Source: Ophiodon elongatus (Eukaryota; Chordata; Actinopteri; Perciformes; Hexagrammidae). Taken from it: a stretch of 64,000 nt of DNA. Under the pieces are notes generated by a model. That model was not told the origin of the DNA and searched no databases. It saw nothing but the letters and a program-made list of their open reading frames with translations. Location: assembly GCA_016806645.1 (NCBI GenBank), contig JACSYO010002159.1, forward strand, positions 9,446,501 to 9,510,500. The letters run 5' to 3'. This document shows positions 13,978-24,400 of this stretch, piece after piece. A program made the translations under genes and the position numbers. Every line of letters begins with the position of its first letter. Within the stretch, counting starts at the first letter, position 1.

Positions 13978-16900
13978 ACAAGTAAATGAAGAAAAGATTA
14001 TTGTTATTTAATTATTATAAAACAGATTATATGTTAAGATCAAATCATGACAGAGTCTTTGGCACTTGGACCATACAGGGAGATTTGTAATTGAGGAGCG
14101 TCTGCCCTGGGCAGCAGCAAGATAAATCCCCCCGTGGAGTCCAGACACTGGTGGTGGTGGTAGCTGATGAGGATTCTGCTGAGACGGGAGGCTGATGAAA
14201 TGATAATTTTGACGGTGATGAACGGCCGCTTAACAGCAGTATTACATACTAAAGGCAGAGAGACAATCGTGTTTAAAAAGAGATAGCAGCAAGATGATAG
14301 GCTAATAGTGTAGGTGTCACTTGGATAGAGACCAGCTGATATCATGATTGATAGTCCCAAACAATGACAGCAATTATTGGGATTAATTGGGATTATGAGT
14401 AAGCACGTGTGAGGGCAGTGAATGGCAGGATGTATGATAAATAAACTACAGGCCTAAGCATGCAAAAGAAGTTTCTCTGATTGATTGCTAGTAAGTAAAG
14501 AAAGAAAAGATGACTTATTATAAACAAATAATGTGTGGTGATGAAGTCTTGACAGAGTCTTTGGCGCTTAAACTCAACAGGGAGATTTGTAAATTGAGGA
14601 AAGTCTTCCCTGAGCAGCAGAAAGATAAATCCCCCCCAAAAAGGAATAGAAATTTCATTTAATTAAAAAAAACTATGAGAGCCTGATATTTACCCCAAAA
14701 GAAATGCTTACTTACCAAGCAGGAGTGAAACAGTTCACAAACATCAAACAAAGATGGCATATTCTGCCAATAGAGTAAGCATATTAATGAGCATGTTTAA
14801 GATAACAGATTCAAATAAACCATGTTCCATGGATGACTTCTTTTTATCTTAGCCAGCAAAGGCTTGAGGACACCAATGCCCTGCTTGCAATGCATATGAT
14901 TTAGCTTACAATGGCTAATGGTCAGCAGTGACCCAAATAGCTTTAGACAACATGGCTAGTGTCATGAAAAGATCAAGACTTAGGCAGTAAGACTCCATTA
15001 ACTACAACTTTTAAAATAACATTCATCATTAATAAGGACATTGAAGACCTGACATTCTGCAGTGAATAGATTTGACCAAAAGAGGACAGCAGTGACCTGA
15101 GAATTATGAATACGATGGGTCTGACACCACTTATCAGAATACAATGAACGAGAGGATATGACTTTATTACTTACCAGATATGATGATGTAACACCCAACC
15201 AGATAACTACTGACAAATGGATATGATACCACAAAACAGAAAACAGTGAATATGGGCAGTTGGTTGAATACAATAAGCAAATAGCAGAAGTATATGAATC
15301 CCATATTATATTTAGATGGCAATGATCTGATAAATTAAGGTGATGCAAAGTTTAACTATGGCCAGAAATAACAGATGCAATCAGAATGATAGCCATGGAG
15401 CCAAAACACAACCACATATGCAACAGAATTTGAAGAATATCAAGAATCTGTGCAGGCATGACTACGGAGCAAGCTCCTTCACATTGAGATGTTTAACAAT
15501 ACAATAATAAGCAGATTATTATAGCAGTCAACCAAATGTAAATCAGTAACAGTAACAAACGTAAAAGAAAAGCATCACGTACCAGGACGGCAAACTTAAG
15601 GTGTGGGCAGAAGCCTGAACAATGAACTTATTTTATACAGTGTCAAATAATTCAGACACTTTCCGCATAAAGCAGGTCTAGACTGTACACTACATTTACA
15701 GAGACCCAATCCCCACCAATGCTGCTACTGCAATGAATGCGATATCACTTAACAGACTACAATACGTGGGCCATGATGCAATTTCATCATTTTGATCTTA
15801 ACTACACACCTGTAAAGTTCCGTGACCGCGTCTTGCACGGTTGTGAGACTATTACTGGGACAAAAATCTGAACAGATACAGACATACAAGCACCTGGCAA
15901 AGTACTCAAATCCACTTCTGTAGTAGTTCCACTGCAGTAGCACATGTTGCTATGATGACTCACAAGTTGAAAACAATACCAGCCACGCGCCGTCATGTGA
16001 CCAGAATGATGTGAATTCAATGCAGAGGTCAGCTATGACCAGAAAAGAGGAGACAGTGAGCAGTGAGGTAGCCGTGAATGAAGCCAAAAATCCACCCTCA
16101 GTTTTATGTATGTAAAGCATCCGAGCAAGGCACATTGAAAGGGCAAGACTGCGTGATTCTTTCACGTTAATCTTGAGGAGGAGTGCTTTTATTGAGGATG
16201 CCGACGACTGATTGACGCATGAGACTGAGGCTTGCTTGAATGAGGTCAGCATGATCCCAACTACAGACTTTAAGAGCTGCGCTGACGTGGGTACATTCCA
16301 TGCATGTAGAGAATTGATTTGTCTATTTTGTCATAAGGTGAACTTTGCTGATAAATTAAACAATATAACATGAGACTTGATAAAAAAAGAAAATCACTGT
16401 GTATTTTTTAAAAGTCCCAGACAACTGTACTTGTAGTAATGTACAAGTGTCTTAAGATGGCGACAGCAACGTTAAGGTACGGAATAGAAACCTTGCAATT
16501 TGTTGATTTTACCATGACAATTTCTGCAAGTTTCACATCAAGTGAATCAACATAGGGCTTTAAATGGTACAGGAATTATATTTGTAGGCTAGGACAGCAT
16601 GTTGTGTTTGTATGGGAATTTAACAAAGCAAATACTGGACGTTTATGAAACAGAAGGAATAGATATGACCCAAATGTGTCTTTCTAACATGCCTGCATCA
16701 ATCAAGCTTGATACCCTTGTAGTAGAGGTAAGCTAATTGAATCCTGCCGAAGTTGGAAAGCGCCTAGAAAACTTTAGAAATATAATCTATCTAGAACAAG
16801 ATCACAATTATTGGATGGGACAACCTGATTTATGTCTTTAGCCATTGGCGTTCGTACTAAAAACACAGAGACTGGGCTAATGAAGAGCGCGTGTAACAGC

Positions 16901-17145
16901 AGCACGAACGAAGCCTACTAAAGGCACAGAGACCATCATATTTAAAGAGAGAGAGCAGCAAGATGATAGGCTAACAATGAAGGAAGGTCACTGCACTACT
17001 GGATAGAAGAGAGCAGCTGATGAGAACAGCTGACAGCATGATTGACAGCCCAAAACCATGACAGCAATGAAATTATGAGTGAGCATGCGTGAGGGGAGGG
17101 AATGGCTGGATGTATGACAAATAAACTGCAAGTAAAGTCTCCTTG
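13978..17145. repeat. Intronic direct duplication with a split second copy
   Basis: Block A (about 13978-14140, containing GACAGAGTCTTTGGC, then CAGGGAGATTTGTAA and AGATAAATCCCCCC) recurs at 14488-14640. Block B (about 14215-14455, containing ACTAAAGGCA, AGCAGCAAGATGATAGGCTAA, CATGATTGA, ATGACAGCAAT and AATAAACT) recurs at 16880-17145. In the first copy A and B lie about 75 bases apart. In the second they are separated by about 2.2 kb of unrelated sequence (14641-16879). This reads as an old tandem duplication followed by an insertion into the second copy. Alternatively the blocks are two copies of an unrecognised repeat. Edges were judged by eye. Confidence 0.65.
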
Positions 17146-17606
17146 ACTGAGCTTACGCCAGAGCTTCATTACTCCTGTGTGTGATCTCTGGTGTGTGAAG
17201 CGTGCGCTTCCATCTGATCCATGTAGGGAGTAGCTGACATCACATAGGTCTCCTTTATGTGTTGTCTCAAATGAAAGATAAGCAGCCATTAAATAAGGCA
17301 TATTGTTTTTCCTCAGATGTAGGCCCATTAATTGTCTATCTTTGACATCTTCTTTGCTTCCACATCCCCAACCACAGTTCATGTCCTCTGCATGGCTATT
17401 GCTGATTGCATTACTTATTTCACATATCTTTTTATCATATATCATCAATGAGTAATTTGAGTAGGATTGAAGGAAGGATGTAAACATGTTTTCTGGTATA
17501 TGTAATTTAATATTCAACAACTGTTCTGACAATTCTGAGTGAGATAGCTTCGCTCAACGTTTTGCTAGATTTTGGCCAACTCTTTCATTTTGCTTTTGCC
17601 CCACAG

Positions 17607-17825
17607 CCCATGTTTTCAGTCACACCCAGCCTTGCAACCAATGTCAATGCTGCTGCGGCAGCTGCCGCTGCATTTAACCCCTACCTTGGCCCCATGTCGC
17701 CCGGCATGATGCCCGCTGACATCCTGCCCAGTGGCCCTGTACTGGTCACCAGCAACCACAGTGTCCCCGTACCAGCTGCTGCTGCTGCTGCTGCACAGAA
17801 ACTCATGAGGACAGACAGACTGGAG
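17607..17825 (+). CDS. mbnl1: mbnl1 exon 3: linker between zinc-finger pairs
   Basis: The exon is 219 nt, 73 codons, phase 0 at both ends. It runs from PMFSVTPSLATN through FNPYLGPMSPGMMP to QKLMRTDRLE and matches the MBNL1 linker that connects zinc fingers 1-2 with 3-4. It carries two alanine runs: eight Ala before FNPYL (mixed GCN codons) and seven Ala before QKLM (six consecutive GCT, then GCA). The second run reads as (CTG)6 in the mRNA, a potential MBNL binding site within its own message. The acceptor is TTTTGCCCCACAG and the donor GTGAGC. In mammals this linker exon can be skipped in minor isoforms; skipping here would also keep the frame. Confidence 0.95.
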
Positions 17826-19856
17826 GTGAGCAACGCATGCATTCACACACACAGACGGAGGCGTAGAATAGGATAAATGTGACTGCACGAGCATACCCAT
17901 AGACCACACAGATGAGAGGATTTGCATAATCTTTTTTTTTTTTTTTTTTTTACTTTCATATCAGTCACAGATTAAAAGATATATTAACAAAACTCTAGTA
18001 AACACTGCACCCGGTGAGGCTCTTTTTTTTCACAGCTATGCAAACAGATTGGGCTTTGAAATGTGGACTGTGCCTATTTGAATATTTAATGCATGGGTTG
18101 GAAAGTCTTGCCTCAACAGTTTCTGTTTGTAGACTTTAATTATGTATCTTGTACACAGTTTCTGTTACAGTAACTACATCCCATTACCATAGTACTCTCA
18201 TTAGCCAGACTTAAGCAAAGAGAGAGAGACGTTAATGAGAGCATACAAACAATAACGTAGTCGATGCTGCATCCCATCAACAGGCACAAGACAGCATTGT
18301 TTGGCACAAGCTCAAGTTATACTGTATCAGTGTGTCATTTTCAGAAAAATCTTTAATTTTTCTGTGAAGGCCATCAGTCATTTGAAACCTGATGAGTGCC
18401 GCTCCTCTAGCTGTGTCCAGATAATCATTAATTGGACAGTAAATCCATCTCATGCATTATGCAGCCCCGCCCGGGAAACACTCGCAGCAGAATAATGGGG
18501 AAATCGTTGGAGGCAGGCAGGAGGCATGCCGGAGTGTTAGGAAGGTTACATTTAAAATGTAACGTTGAGTAGCTGGGTAATTAATGGGGGTGAGGCTGAG
18601 GAAGTCTCTCGGCCCGATGAACGAGTGGATGACATGCAGAGCGAGGGAATGGGTCAATAAGAGGAATAAGAGATGGAGGGTTAGAGAAGAAATCCATTTT
18701 TAGACCTGTTGTGGTCGTCGGGGGAGTGGTTGGGGCATAAGGAGTCACGACTGGTTGTAGAGGTTGAGGAAAATTGGAGGCAAGAAGTTGTCTCGATTCA
18801 GACTGGGATTGAAACAACGGCCTGGCAAAAGATTGATAGCATTCTACACCAAAGTCCAGTAAACAGATATTTAATATTTACCAGCCAAACGCAGTAATTG
18901 GCTCTGAAGGGAAAATCTGCCCAAGATATCTGCCCAGTGGTCAGCACTGCCTGCAGTGCTCAGCCTGTGTGTGCTGGTGAAGTGTTTTGATTGGGAGAAA
19001 TCATACCCTAGCCTAATTTATCAGGAACTAGGTTTGCTAAAAATATCTTAGTGAAAAGGGCCAGACATAGTCTAGTTTCTAGTGTGCGTCGTTCAAAATA
19101 AACATAGCTGGGATTCTGTGGACCTACACACACACCAGTGAGTAGATATGTTACAGGCTATTTCCTTGAGGCTGACAAGAATTCCTATTTTAGAAAATAA
19201 TGCTCCAGACTGTTTTCCCCGAGAAATATTTTCCGGCAGTCTCTCTATCTTTATCTTTTATGGAGCTACTCTGCGGCCATTCAGCATGCATACAGTCATA
19301 CTGTTGCTTACCTGAAACCGTGGTGATGTAAATGGCCCAGTCAGAGGGACAGTTACCATAGGGACAGAAATATGATTAACAGGCCCTTTATTTGTTTGTG
19401 CAACTAAGCACCTAGCTCTCTCTAATGCATGATTAACCACTGTTAAGAAAAACACACTGCTCCACATCTGGTGCAGAGAACATTAAATTGCTTCCATTTA
19501 TTCTTCCCTTTCGTTTTAATTTGAATTTTTTCCATGTCAGCCACACTCACTCGATCCCAAAGACTCTCACTCTGTCTCCTTCATCCCCATCTGTCTGTCC
19601 TTTACTCTTTATTCATCAACCACTCTTACATTTTCCTCTCTCTCCTTTGTTTCCTCTCTCTCTCTCTCTCCCTTCCTCCCTCCCTCACCCACCTCTCCAA
19701 CATCTGCCTGACAACAAGCCAGTCCCTCTCGCTTCTTTTTTTTTTTTTTTTATATTTTATTAATAAGACCAGTAGCAGCAGTGGTGATTGTGGCAGTAGG
19801 CGCACATTCATATGTGACTGTGTGAGTGTGTGATTGAGGTGCACACAAGAAAGAAA

Positions 19857-19857
<1 letters not shown>

Positions 19858-19907
<50 letters not shown>

Positions 19908-19908
19908 G
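19858..19908. repeat. (GACA)12 microsatellite
   Basis: About twelve tetranucleotide units in mbnl1 intron 3; GACA/GATA-type tracts are common in fish. Confidence 0.95.
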
Positions 19909-20305
19909 AGAATCCTGCCCCATCGCTCACACAGATCGGTGATTGCGGATGATGAGCTGTCATGACGGGAGACGGAGCAGGGTTAGTTTGCAGATTACAC
20001 CGTTGGTGGCCTTTTGTCTAACAGCCGTTCCACCACAAATCAAATCCTTTATGCATGCAGATAGTGAGACTGGTAAACAGACATTTGCCAAATGGCTTGT
20101 TCTGTTACAATAACTGATAGGTCGATACCACGTACCATGAAATTACATTTCATTTGGTGTAGGATAGGATTCTGAGTGCAATTGAGACTCAGCGGTGGCT
20201 GCCAGTGCTTAAACAGAGCTCTTAAGTTATTGCACAGCTATTTTACATGTCAACATTTCATTCTGGGGAAAAAATGCTGCCTCATAATTTATATGTGCAC
20301 TCACC

Positions 20306-20306
<1 letters not shown>

Positions 20307-20349
<43 letters not shown>
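20307..20349. repeat. (TG)21 microsatellite
   Basis: TG run in mbnl1 intron 3, about 540 bases before exon 4. Confidence 0.95.
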
Positions 20350-20350
<1 letters not shown>

Positions 20351-20761
20351 GTTATGCGTGGGCTGGTGATTACGTCAGCTGAAGCCTCCCTTGAGGCTAA
20401 CCAGCCTCATATTTCCCATGAGCCACGTAGAGCCCCTACATTCAGGCTGAGGCAATCAGTTTCCCAACTGTTCACGCAGATGCTGCCCCCTTCTGTCTCC
20501 ATGCGGGAGAACAACAACACAGCTCATTTGAATAATGGATAAATGGTGTGTGATTGATGAGTCTGTAAACGCTGGTTACGATCTGTTCTGCTTATCAATC
20601 AACAGTAATGGCCGTACCTGTCATTAAGATTGGTTAGCTATGTCTGGTAAAGTGATTGTCAAGTTCTGAAATTACTGAACAGATTGATTACATCATCAAA
20701 TGTGAAGTAAAGTGAACAGTAACTTCATAATGTGCATGTGGGTCTGTTTTTTTGTTTGCGG

Positions 20762-20762
<1 letters not shown>

Positions 20763-20826
<64 letters not shown>
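20763..20826 (+). repeat. (TG)32 microsatellite next to mbnl1 exon 4 acceptor
   Basis: A perfect 64-base TG run ending 59 bases before the 3' splice site of the zinc finger 3/4 exon. In the transcript it is a UG repeat, a binding sequence for TDP-43 and CELF-type proteins. Confidence 0.95.
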
Positions 20827-20827
<1 letters not shown>

Positions 20828-20885
20828 TTTAGACTAACAAATAAGAGTAAAATGCGTATTTGTTTGTGTGTTTTTTGTGCGCCAG

Positions 20886-21125
20886 GTGTGTCGGGAATAC
20901 CAGCGGGGTAACTGCACACGTGGGGAGAACGACTGCCGCTTTGCCCACCCTTCAGATAGCACTATGATTGACACCAACGACAACACAGTCACTGTGTGTA
21001 TGGACTACATTAAGGGCCGCTGCTCGAGGGAGAAGTGCAAGTACTTTCACCCTCCGGCTCACCTGCAGGCCAAGATCAAAGCCGCCCAACACCAAGTCAA
21101 CCAGGCTGCGGCTGCTGCGGCCATG
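20886..21125 (+). CDS. mbnl1: mbnl1 exon 4: zinc fingers 3 and 4
   Basis: The exon is 240 nt, 80 codons, phase 0 at both ends. Residues 2-21 form zinc finger 3 (CREYQRGNCTRGENDCRFAH, C-X7-C-X6-C-X3-H). Residues 38-55 form zinc finger 4 (CMDYIKGRCSREKCKYFH, C-X7-C-X4-C-X3-H). All eight metal ligands are intact. A helix-forming tail (HLQAKIKAAQHQVNQ) leads into six Ala and ATG at the exon end. The Ala-rich tail is shorter than in human MBNL1, where Gln and Thr interrupt a longer run. The acceptor is TTTTTTGTGCGCCAG and the donor GTAGGT. This finger pair binds GC steps in YGCY RNA. The codons GTG TGT that open the exon complete the conserved LEVCREYQ motif across the junction. Confidence 0.97.
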
Positions 21126-22389
21126 GTAGGTATCTGTCCTCTGATTGCAACACAAGTAAGGACTCAAGATAAAGAACATGCACTGTCTCATAGCAGCCAG
21201 AGGAATCCCTATCAGTAAAAACAAATACAGTGCAACCCAGAGTAGAGTTCATATAGTTGTTCCCAAAATCAAGCCTGGACTTGATTTCTCATGTGATTAC
21301 CTAAAACAAATCATGAAGTTGTTCTAATGTTGATGTGGGCTCATTCAACATGACCTCCACATGAGCACATACAGTATACTGAAAACACTCTGAAGTGGGC
21401 CTTGATTTGATGGATGTAGATATTTGAGAACACCTTTCAACCTGTGCTTTTGCTGATGTCCCAGCACACATCCCAGTCTCTTCTGTTCCTGCTCTCTTCA
21501 GCTCTGACCCAATGCGCACTGTGAAGATACAGAGTCCATGTGTGCTTTATTAGCAGCAGGCTGTAGTGATGATGGTAGTATGTGACTGAGCCTACTGCTC
21601 CCCTCCTCCTGCTCATCCTTGTTTTGCTGCTTTGTTAGCTGTATATTTTTGCTGTTGTTCGCAGTCTATAGTTGTATTTTTGCTGAAACTGGGGAGGCTG
21701 CTGTTAATTTCAACCTATAGAGGGGCACAATGAGGTTTTGCTCAGCCAAATTCTGTAGATGACATTATACAGCAGGTATTCCATTAAGTAGGGTAAGCTT
21801 GATTTCAGTTGACCTTTCACATTAAAGCCAAATTAGGTATATGATCACCCCTGCCTACATATTTCAACAATAGTGTCAATAATATTTGCCCTTGTTAGCC
21901 TCTTTTCGCTTTTAAATGTTACATCTTGCAAACAGATGAAATCCTTTAATTCAGCTTGTATGGCATTTAAAGTCACATCACTGCTGGCAAATTTTACAAT
22001 GTGGCCACAGACTTAGATCGAATTATCTGAAGTATTTGTTTTTTAAACCAGGATTGCCTTAGATTTGAATTTAACAAATGTGGTTAATTGGTTGAACCAA
22101 AACACCATTATGAAAAAGAATTCTTCTGACAACAAACTATGTCAAGGGCCATAATTATTTTCAGTAACCCTACTGCCATTAATGTGCATGTCTTAGTCTT
22201 GTTATTGTTGTATATTGCATTCCAATGATTTGTTTTTATTTGTTTGTTTGTTTTTTTGTTTTTTGTTTTTTCTCACCAACCCACACTGCACTGCTGCCCC
22301 CATGATGCACCTCTGCTTACTGGTTTATGTTAATGCGCTTGAACCCCATTGGCCCATTGCCATCATGTGCTCGCTGCCTGCTAATTAAG
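21126..22389 (+). other. mbnl1: mbnl1 intron 4
   Basis: This 1.26-kb intron runs from GTAGGT to TAATTAAG. Its last roughly 190 bases lack any AG dinucleotide and hold a T-rich tract (22230-22272) followed by a dense YGCY cluster; see the separate regulatory entry. Otherwise I see no repeat or coding sequence. Confidence 0.9.
22197..22387 (+). promoter_or_regulatory. mbnl1: Splicing control region of mbnl1 exon 5: AG-free zone with YGCY cluster
   Basis: Between the AG at 22195-22196 and the exon 5 acceptor AG at 22388-22389 there is no AG dinucleotide on the + strand. Such an AG-exclusion zone is the signature of a distal branch point. The zone contains a long T-rich tract (22230-22272). From 22292 to 22382 there are nine YGCY tetramers (at 22292, 22295, 22314, 22336, 22358, 22368, 22372, 22375, 22379), the MBNL recognition motif. 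In mammals MBNL1 protein represses inclusion of its own 54-nt exon through a highly conserved upstream intronic element with a distal branch point; this stretch has the same architecture. A candidate branch point is near TCCAATGAT (22221-22229), which is inference. Confidence 0.85.
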
Positions 22390-22443
22390 ACTCAGTCGGC
22401 TGTCAAATCACTGAAGCGACCCCTCGACGCAACTTTTGACCTG
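22390..22443 (+). CDS. mbnl1: mbnl1 exon 5: 54-nt alternative exon controlling nuclear localisation
   Basis: The exon encodes TQSAVKSLKRPLDATFDL, phase 0 at both ends, so inclusion or skipping keeps the frame. It matches human MBNL1 exon 5 in length and in all residues except Asp for Glu in the PLDATFDL part. In mammals this exon is included in fetal tissue and in myotonic dystrophy and promotes nuclear localisation together with the basic motif of the next exon. The acceptor is TAATTAAG, not preceded by a pyrimidine tract, and the donor is GTACTA, which lacks G at +5. Both are weak, as expected for a regulated cassette exon. Confidence 0.96.
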
Positions 22444-23289
22444 GTACTATGACCTTTCACCTTTTAGCTTGGCATGTAGCTGTGGTGTAGTAGACATACC
22501 TTTGTAGTTATCAAACAAAGTATGTAATGATGAAACACTGAGGGGTGATGAACTGATTGTAGCCATTCATTTTGTAGCATACATTTTTTTTGTTTTTTTT
22601 ATAAAATGCCTATTTGAATCTTGTTTCAAAACCAAAAAAAGAAAAAGCTTTAAATAGGAAATCCCCAACATTTTTTACTGACAGTGGTCAGTTCATCACC
22701 TTAAGTGCATCTCAAAAGAAAATAATTGGTGGCATGAAAATTGTATATAATAGTCTCTAATAATGTATGGCAGTCTTTGCATGATTCTGTCACTTCCCAT
22801 ATTGCATGTTTAATTGTTGAGGTGGCTTACAGAGTACTATTATCATGGAGCTGGCAGTGCAGCTTGCCCTAACTACATCATTCCTGTTGTTGATGGTCCA
22901 ACAATCAATACAACAACTAGTATCATAGCTATCTTTATAGTTGTCCTTACAGAAAGATTTAGTTATTCCTCAATCTGCAAAATATTCTTTGTTTGTACTT
23001 TTTTATTCACAACTATATCATAATGTCAGTGACATTGTGCTGAGGGTGTTTCTTTTTTTTGTCATCACCAAAATAAATGTCAGTTTTGTCAGCTAGCACC
23101 ACTGCCCTGTCTTGCTCTGACAGAGGTAGTGCAGTTCACCGCTTGCTTGCCATTGTTGTTTGCTATTTTGGAAGGGCAACTTTATCTTCTAATGAAATGA
23201 TTTCTTCTCTCTGTCCTGAATGTCACTGCTACCATCCTTTGGTTTCCCCTCACTCCCATCCCTTTATTTTGGTGTTGTCCCCTCTTCAG
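22444..23289 (+). other. mbnl1: mbnl1 intron 5
   Basis: This 846-nt intron runs from the weak donor GTACTA to CCTCTTCAG. The first 60 bases downstream of exon 5 look unusually structured for an intron (GACCTTTCACCTTTTAGC followed by GGCATGTAGC) and may be part of the conserved block around the exon. The remainder is AT-rich, with T-runs near 22586-22600 and 23052-23060. No coding sequence is seen. Confidence 0.85.
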
Positions 23290-23437
23290 GGGCTCCCTCC
23301 CTTGCCTCCTTTACCAAAGAGACCTGCACTTGAAAAAGCCAACGGTGCCACCACTATGTTCAATGCTGGTGTATTCCAGTACCAACAGGCCCTGGCCAAC
23401 ATGCAGTTTCAGCAGCAGGCCGCCTTCATACCATCAG
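23290..23437 (+). CDS. mbnl1: mbnl1 exon 6: KRPALEK basic motif and Gln-rich segment
   Basis: The exon is 148 nt, entering in phase 0 and leaving one base into a codon. It encodes GLPPLPPLPKRPALEKANGA, then TTMFNAGVFQYQQALANMQF and QQQAAFIPS. The PLPKRPALEK motif is the basic sequence that in mammals works with exon 5 for nuclear import. The FQYQQALANMQ segment is conserved across MBNL proteins. The N-terminal GLPPLPPLP differs from the human GIPQAVLPPLP by a two-residue deletion. The acceptor is preceded by a good pyrimidine tract (GTTGTCCCCTCTTCAG); the donor is GTAAGG at 23438. Confidence 0.95.
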
Positions 23438-24364
23438 GTAAGGCCCGAGCAGCCTGTAAGCCCTCATTGTGGCAGTGATCTCATCGCTATTGGCTGTCAA
23501 ATCACATGTTTGGATCTTTCTCACAACTGATTATGTTTTGGCGTCAGCAGTGAATGGCTGAATGACTGTGTGATTTCATTGTTGGTGACAAGATGGGAAA
23601 ACTGGCATGGACTTAATTGCGCATGTATGTACAACATGGGTGTGAGTTGAGTAGCAGAAGTCAGGGTTGTTGTTGTTGATTTATAAAGATATTATGCTAT
23701 TTTTTGTTGTAGTTGTTTTAGTATACCAACTTAGCAAATTCACAATGTGTTAAACATGTCCTGTGTATCTATAATATATGTATTCTGTTTATTCCAGTAT
23801 TATTAATGGCTTAAACTAAATTGTTTAAATTACACCTTTGATGTATGTGTGCATATAGAGTATGCACACACAACTCCTCTCTGGCCACTATATAGTCATC
23901 ATACACTGTGTCCCATTTCTCAACTGTCTCTTATGTTCCACACTATTGGACTGTCAGGTCGCTGCAACAATTTAAGGACTCTAAAAGCAGGTCATTCGAA
24001 GCTACTTCTGTGCAAACAGCTGTTACGCTGCTGACAGGAAAATGGGACCTCTGGTAGTGTTTAATTTCCCCTTCCAGTTAATGGAGCTGTGAGAGTTAAG
24101 AGCCAGAACTTTATATTTCATGCATAAGTATGTGTGGTTGCAGCAACTCAGATGTGTGCAAATGAATGATTATTATTGTGGAATGTTATTATTAATACTC
24201 AGTATTTAATCAGCGATATCACCATAGAAAGAAATCCAGTAGACCAACATTTAAAGAGCACAGTTAAATCCAATATGTCTGACTTTATAACACTTGTAAT
24301 GGGTTTTCTTGATTTCTTCTCCTCCCTATTCACTCCACTCCCTGTTGAAATGCATGATGGGCAG
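23438..24364 (+). other. mbnl1: mbnl1 intron 6
   Basis: This 927-nt intron runs from GTAAGG to GATGGGCAG. It has a C/T-rich tract at about 24303-24342 and a GCATG motif at 24352-24356, close to the acceptor of the microexon. I see no repeat or coding sequence. Confidence 0.85.
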
Positions 24365-24400
24365 GCTCGATATTTTGCATGACACCTGCAACAAGTATTG
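24365..24400 (+). CDS. mbnl1: mbnl1 exon 7: 36-nt alternative microexon
   Basis: This 36-nt exon joins exon 6 (one base into a codon) to exon 8 (two bases). Spliced in, it gives PSG-SIFCMTPATSIV-PMMHG, matching the human exon 7 peptide SVLCMTPATSVV. Inclusion keeps the frame. In mammals this exon is alternatively spliced and has been linked to MBNL1 self-association. The acceptor is GGGCAG; the donor GTAGGT at 24401 is strong. TGCATG (an RBFOX-type motif) occurs at 24351-24356, nine bases before the exon, and again inside it at 24376-24381. The exon is too short for automatic ORF calling and was found from the expected phase and peptide. Confidence 0.93.

Larger units (their letters stand above)
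9640..17606 (+). other. mbnl1: mbnl1 intron 2
   Basis: This 7.97-kb intron runs from GTGAGA to a CCACAG acceptor. It holds a teleost repeat fragment (about 10838-10925), a purine-rich low-complexity block (about 11400-11650), and an internal duplication (13978-14455 against 14488-14640 plus 16880-17145). The second copy of the duplication is interrupted by about 2.2 kb. Several open frames occur on both strands, but none resembles a known protein. Confidence 0.85.
17826..20885 (+). other. mbnl1: mbnl1 intron 3
   Basis: This 3.06-kb intron runs from GTGAGC to GCGCCAG. It contains poly(T) at 17932-17951, a C/T-rich tract at about 19625-19700, a (GACA)12 tract at 19858-19908, and two TG microsatellites at 20307-20349 and 20763-20826. 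The second TG tract ends only 59 bases before exon 4. I see no coding sequence. Confidence 0.85.

Noticed and set aside
16996..17532. 178-codon open frame on the - strand, the longest non-p2ry1 frame in the window
   Set aside because: It overlaps the duplicated intronic block B, has no recognisable domain, and its sequence shows no family hallmark. Chance open frame.
19858..19908. Tandem GACA array considered as a CRISPR-like or satellite array
   Set aside because: There are no spacers; it is a plain tetranucleotide microsatellite in a vertebrate intron.
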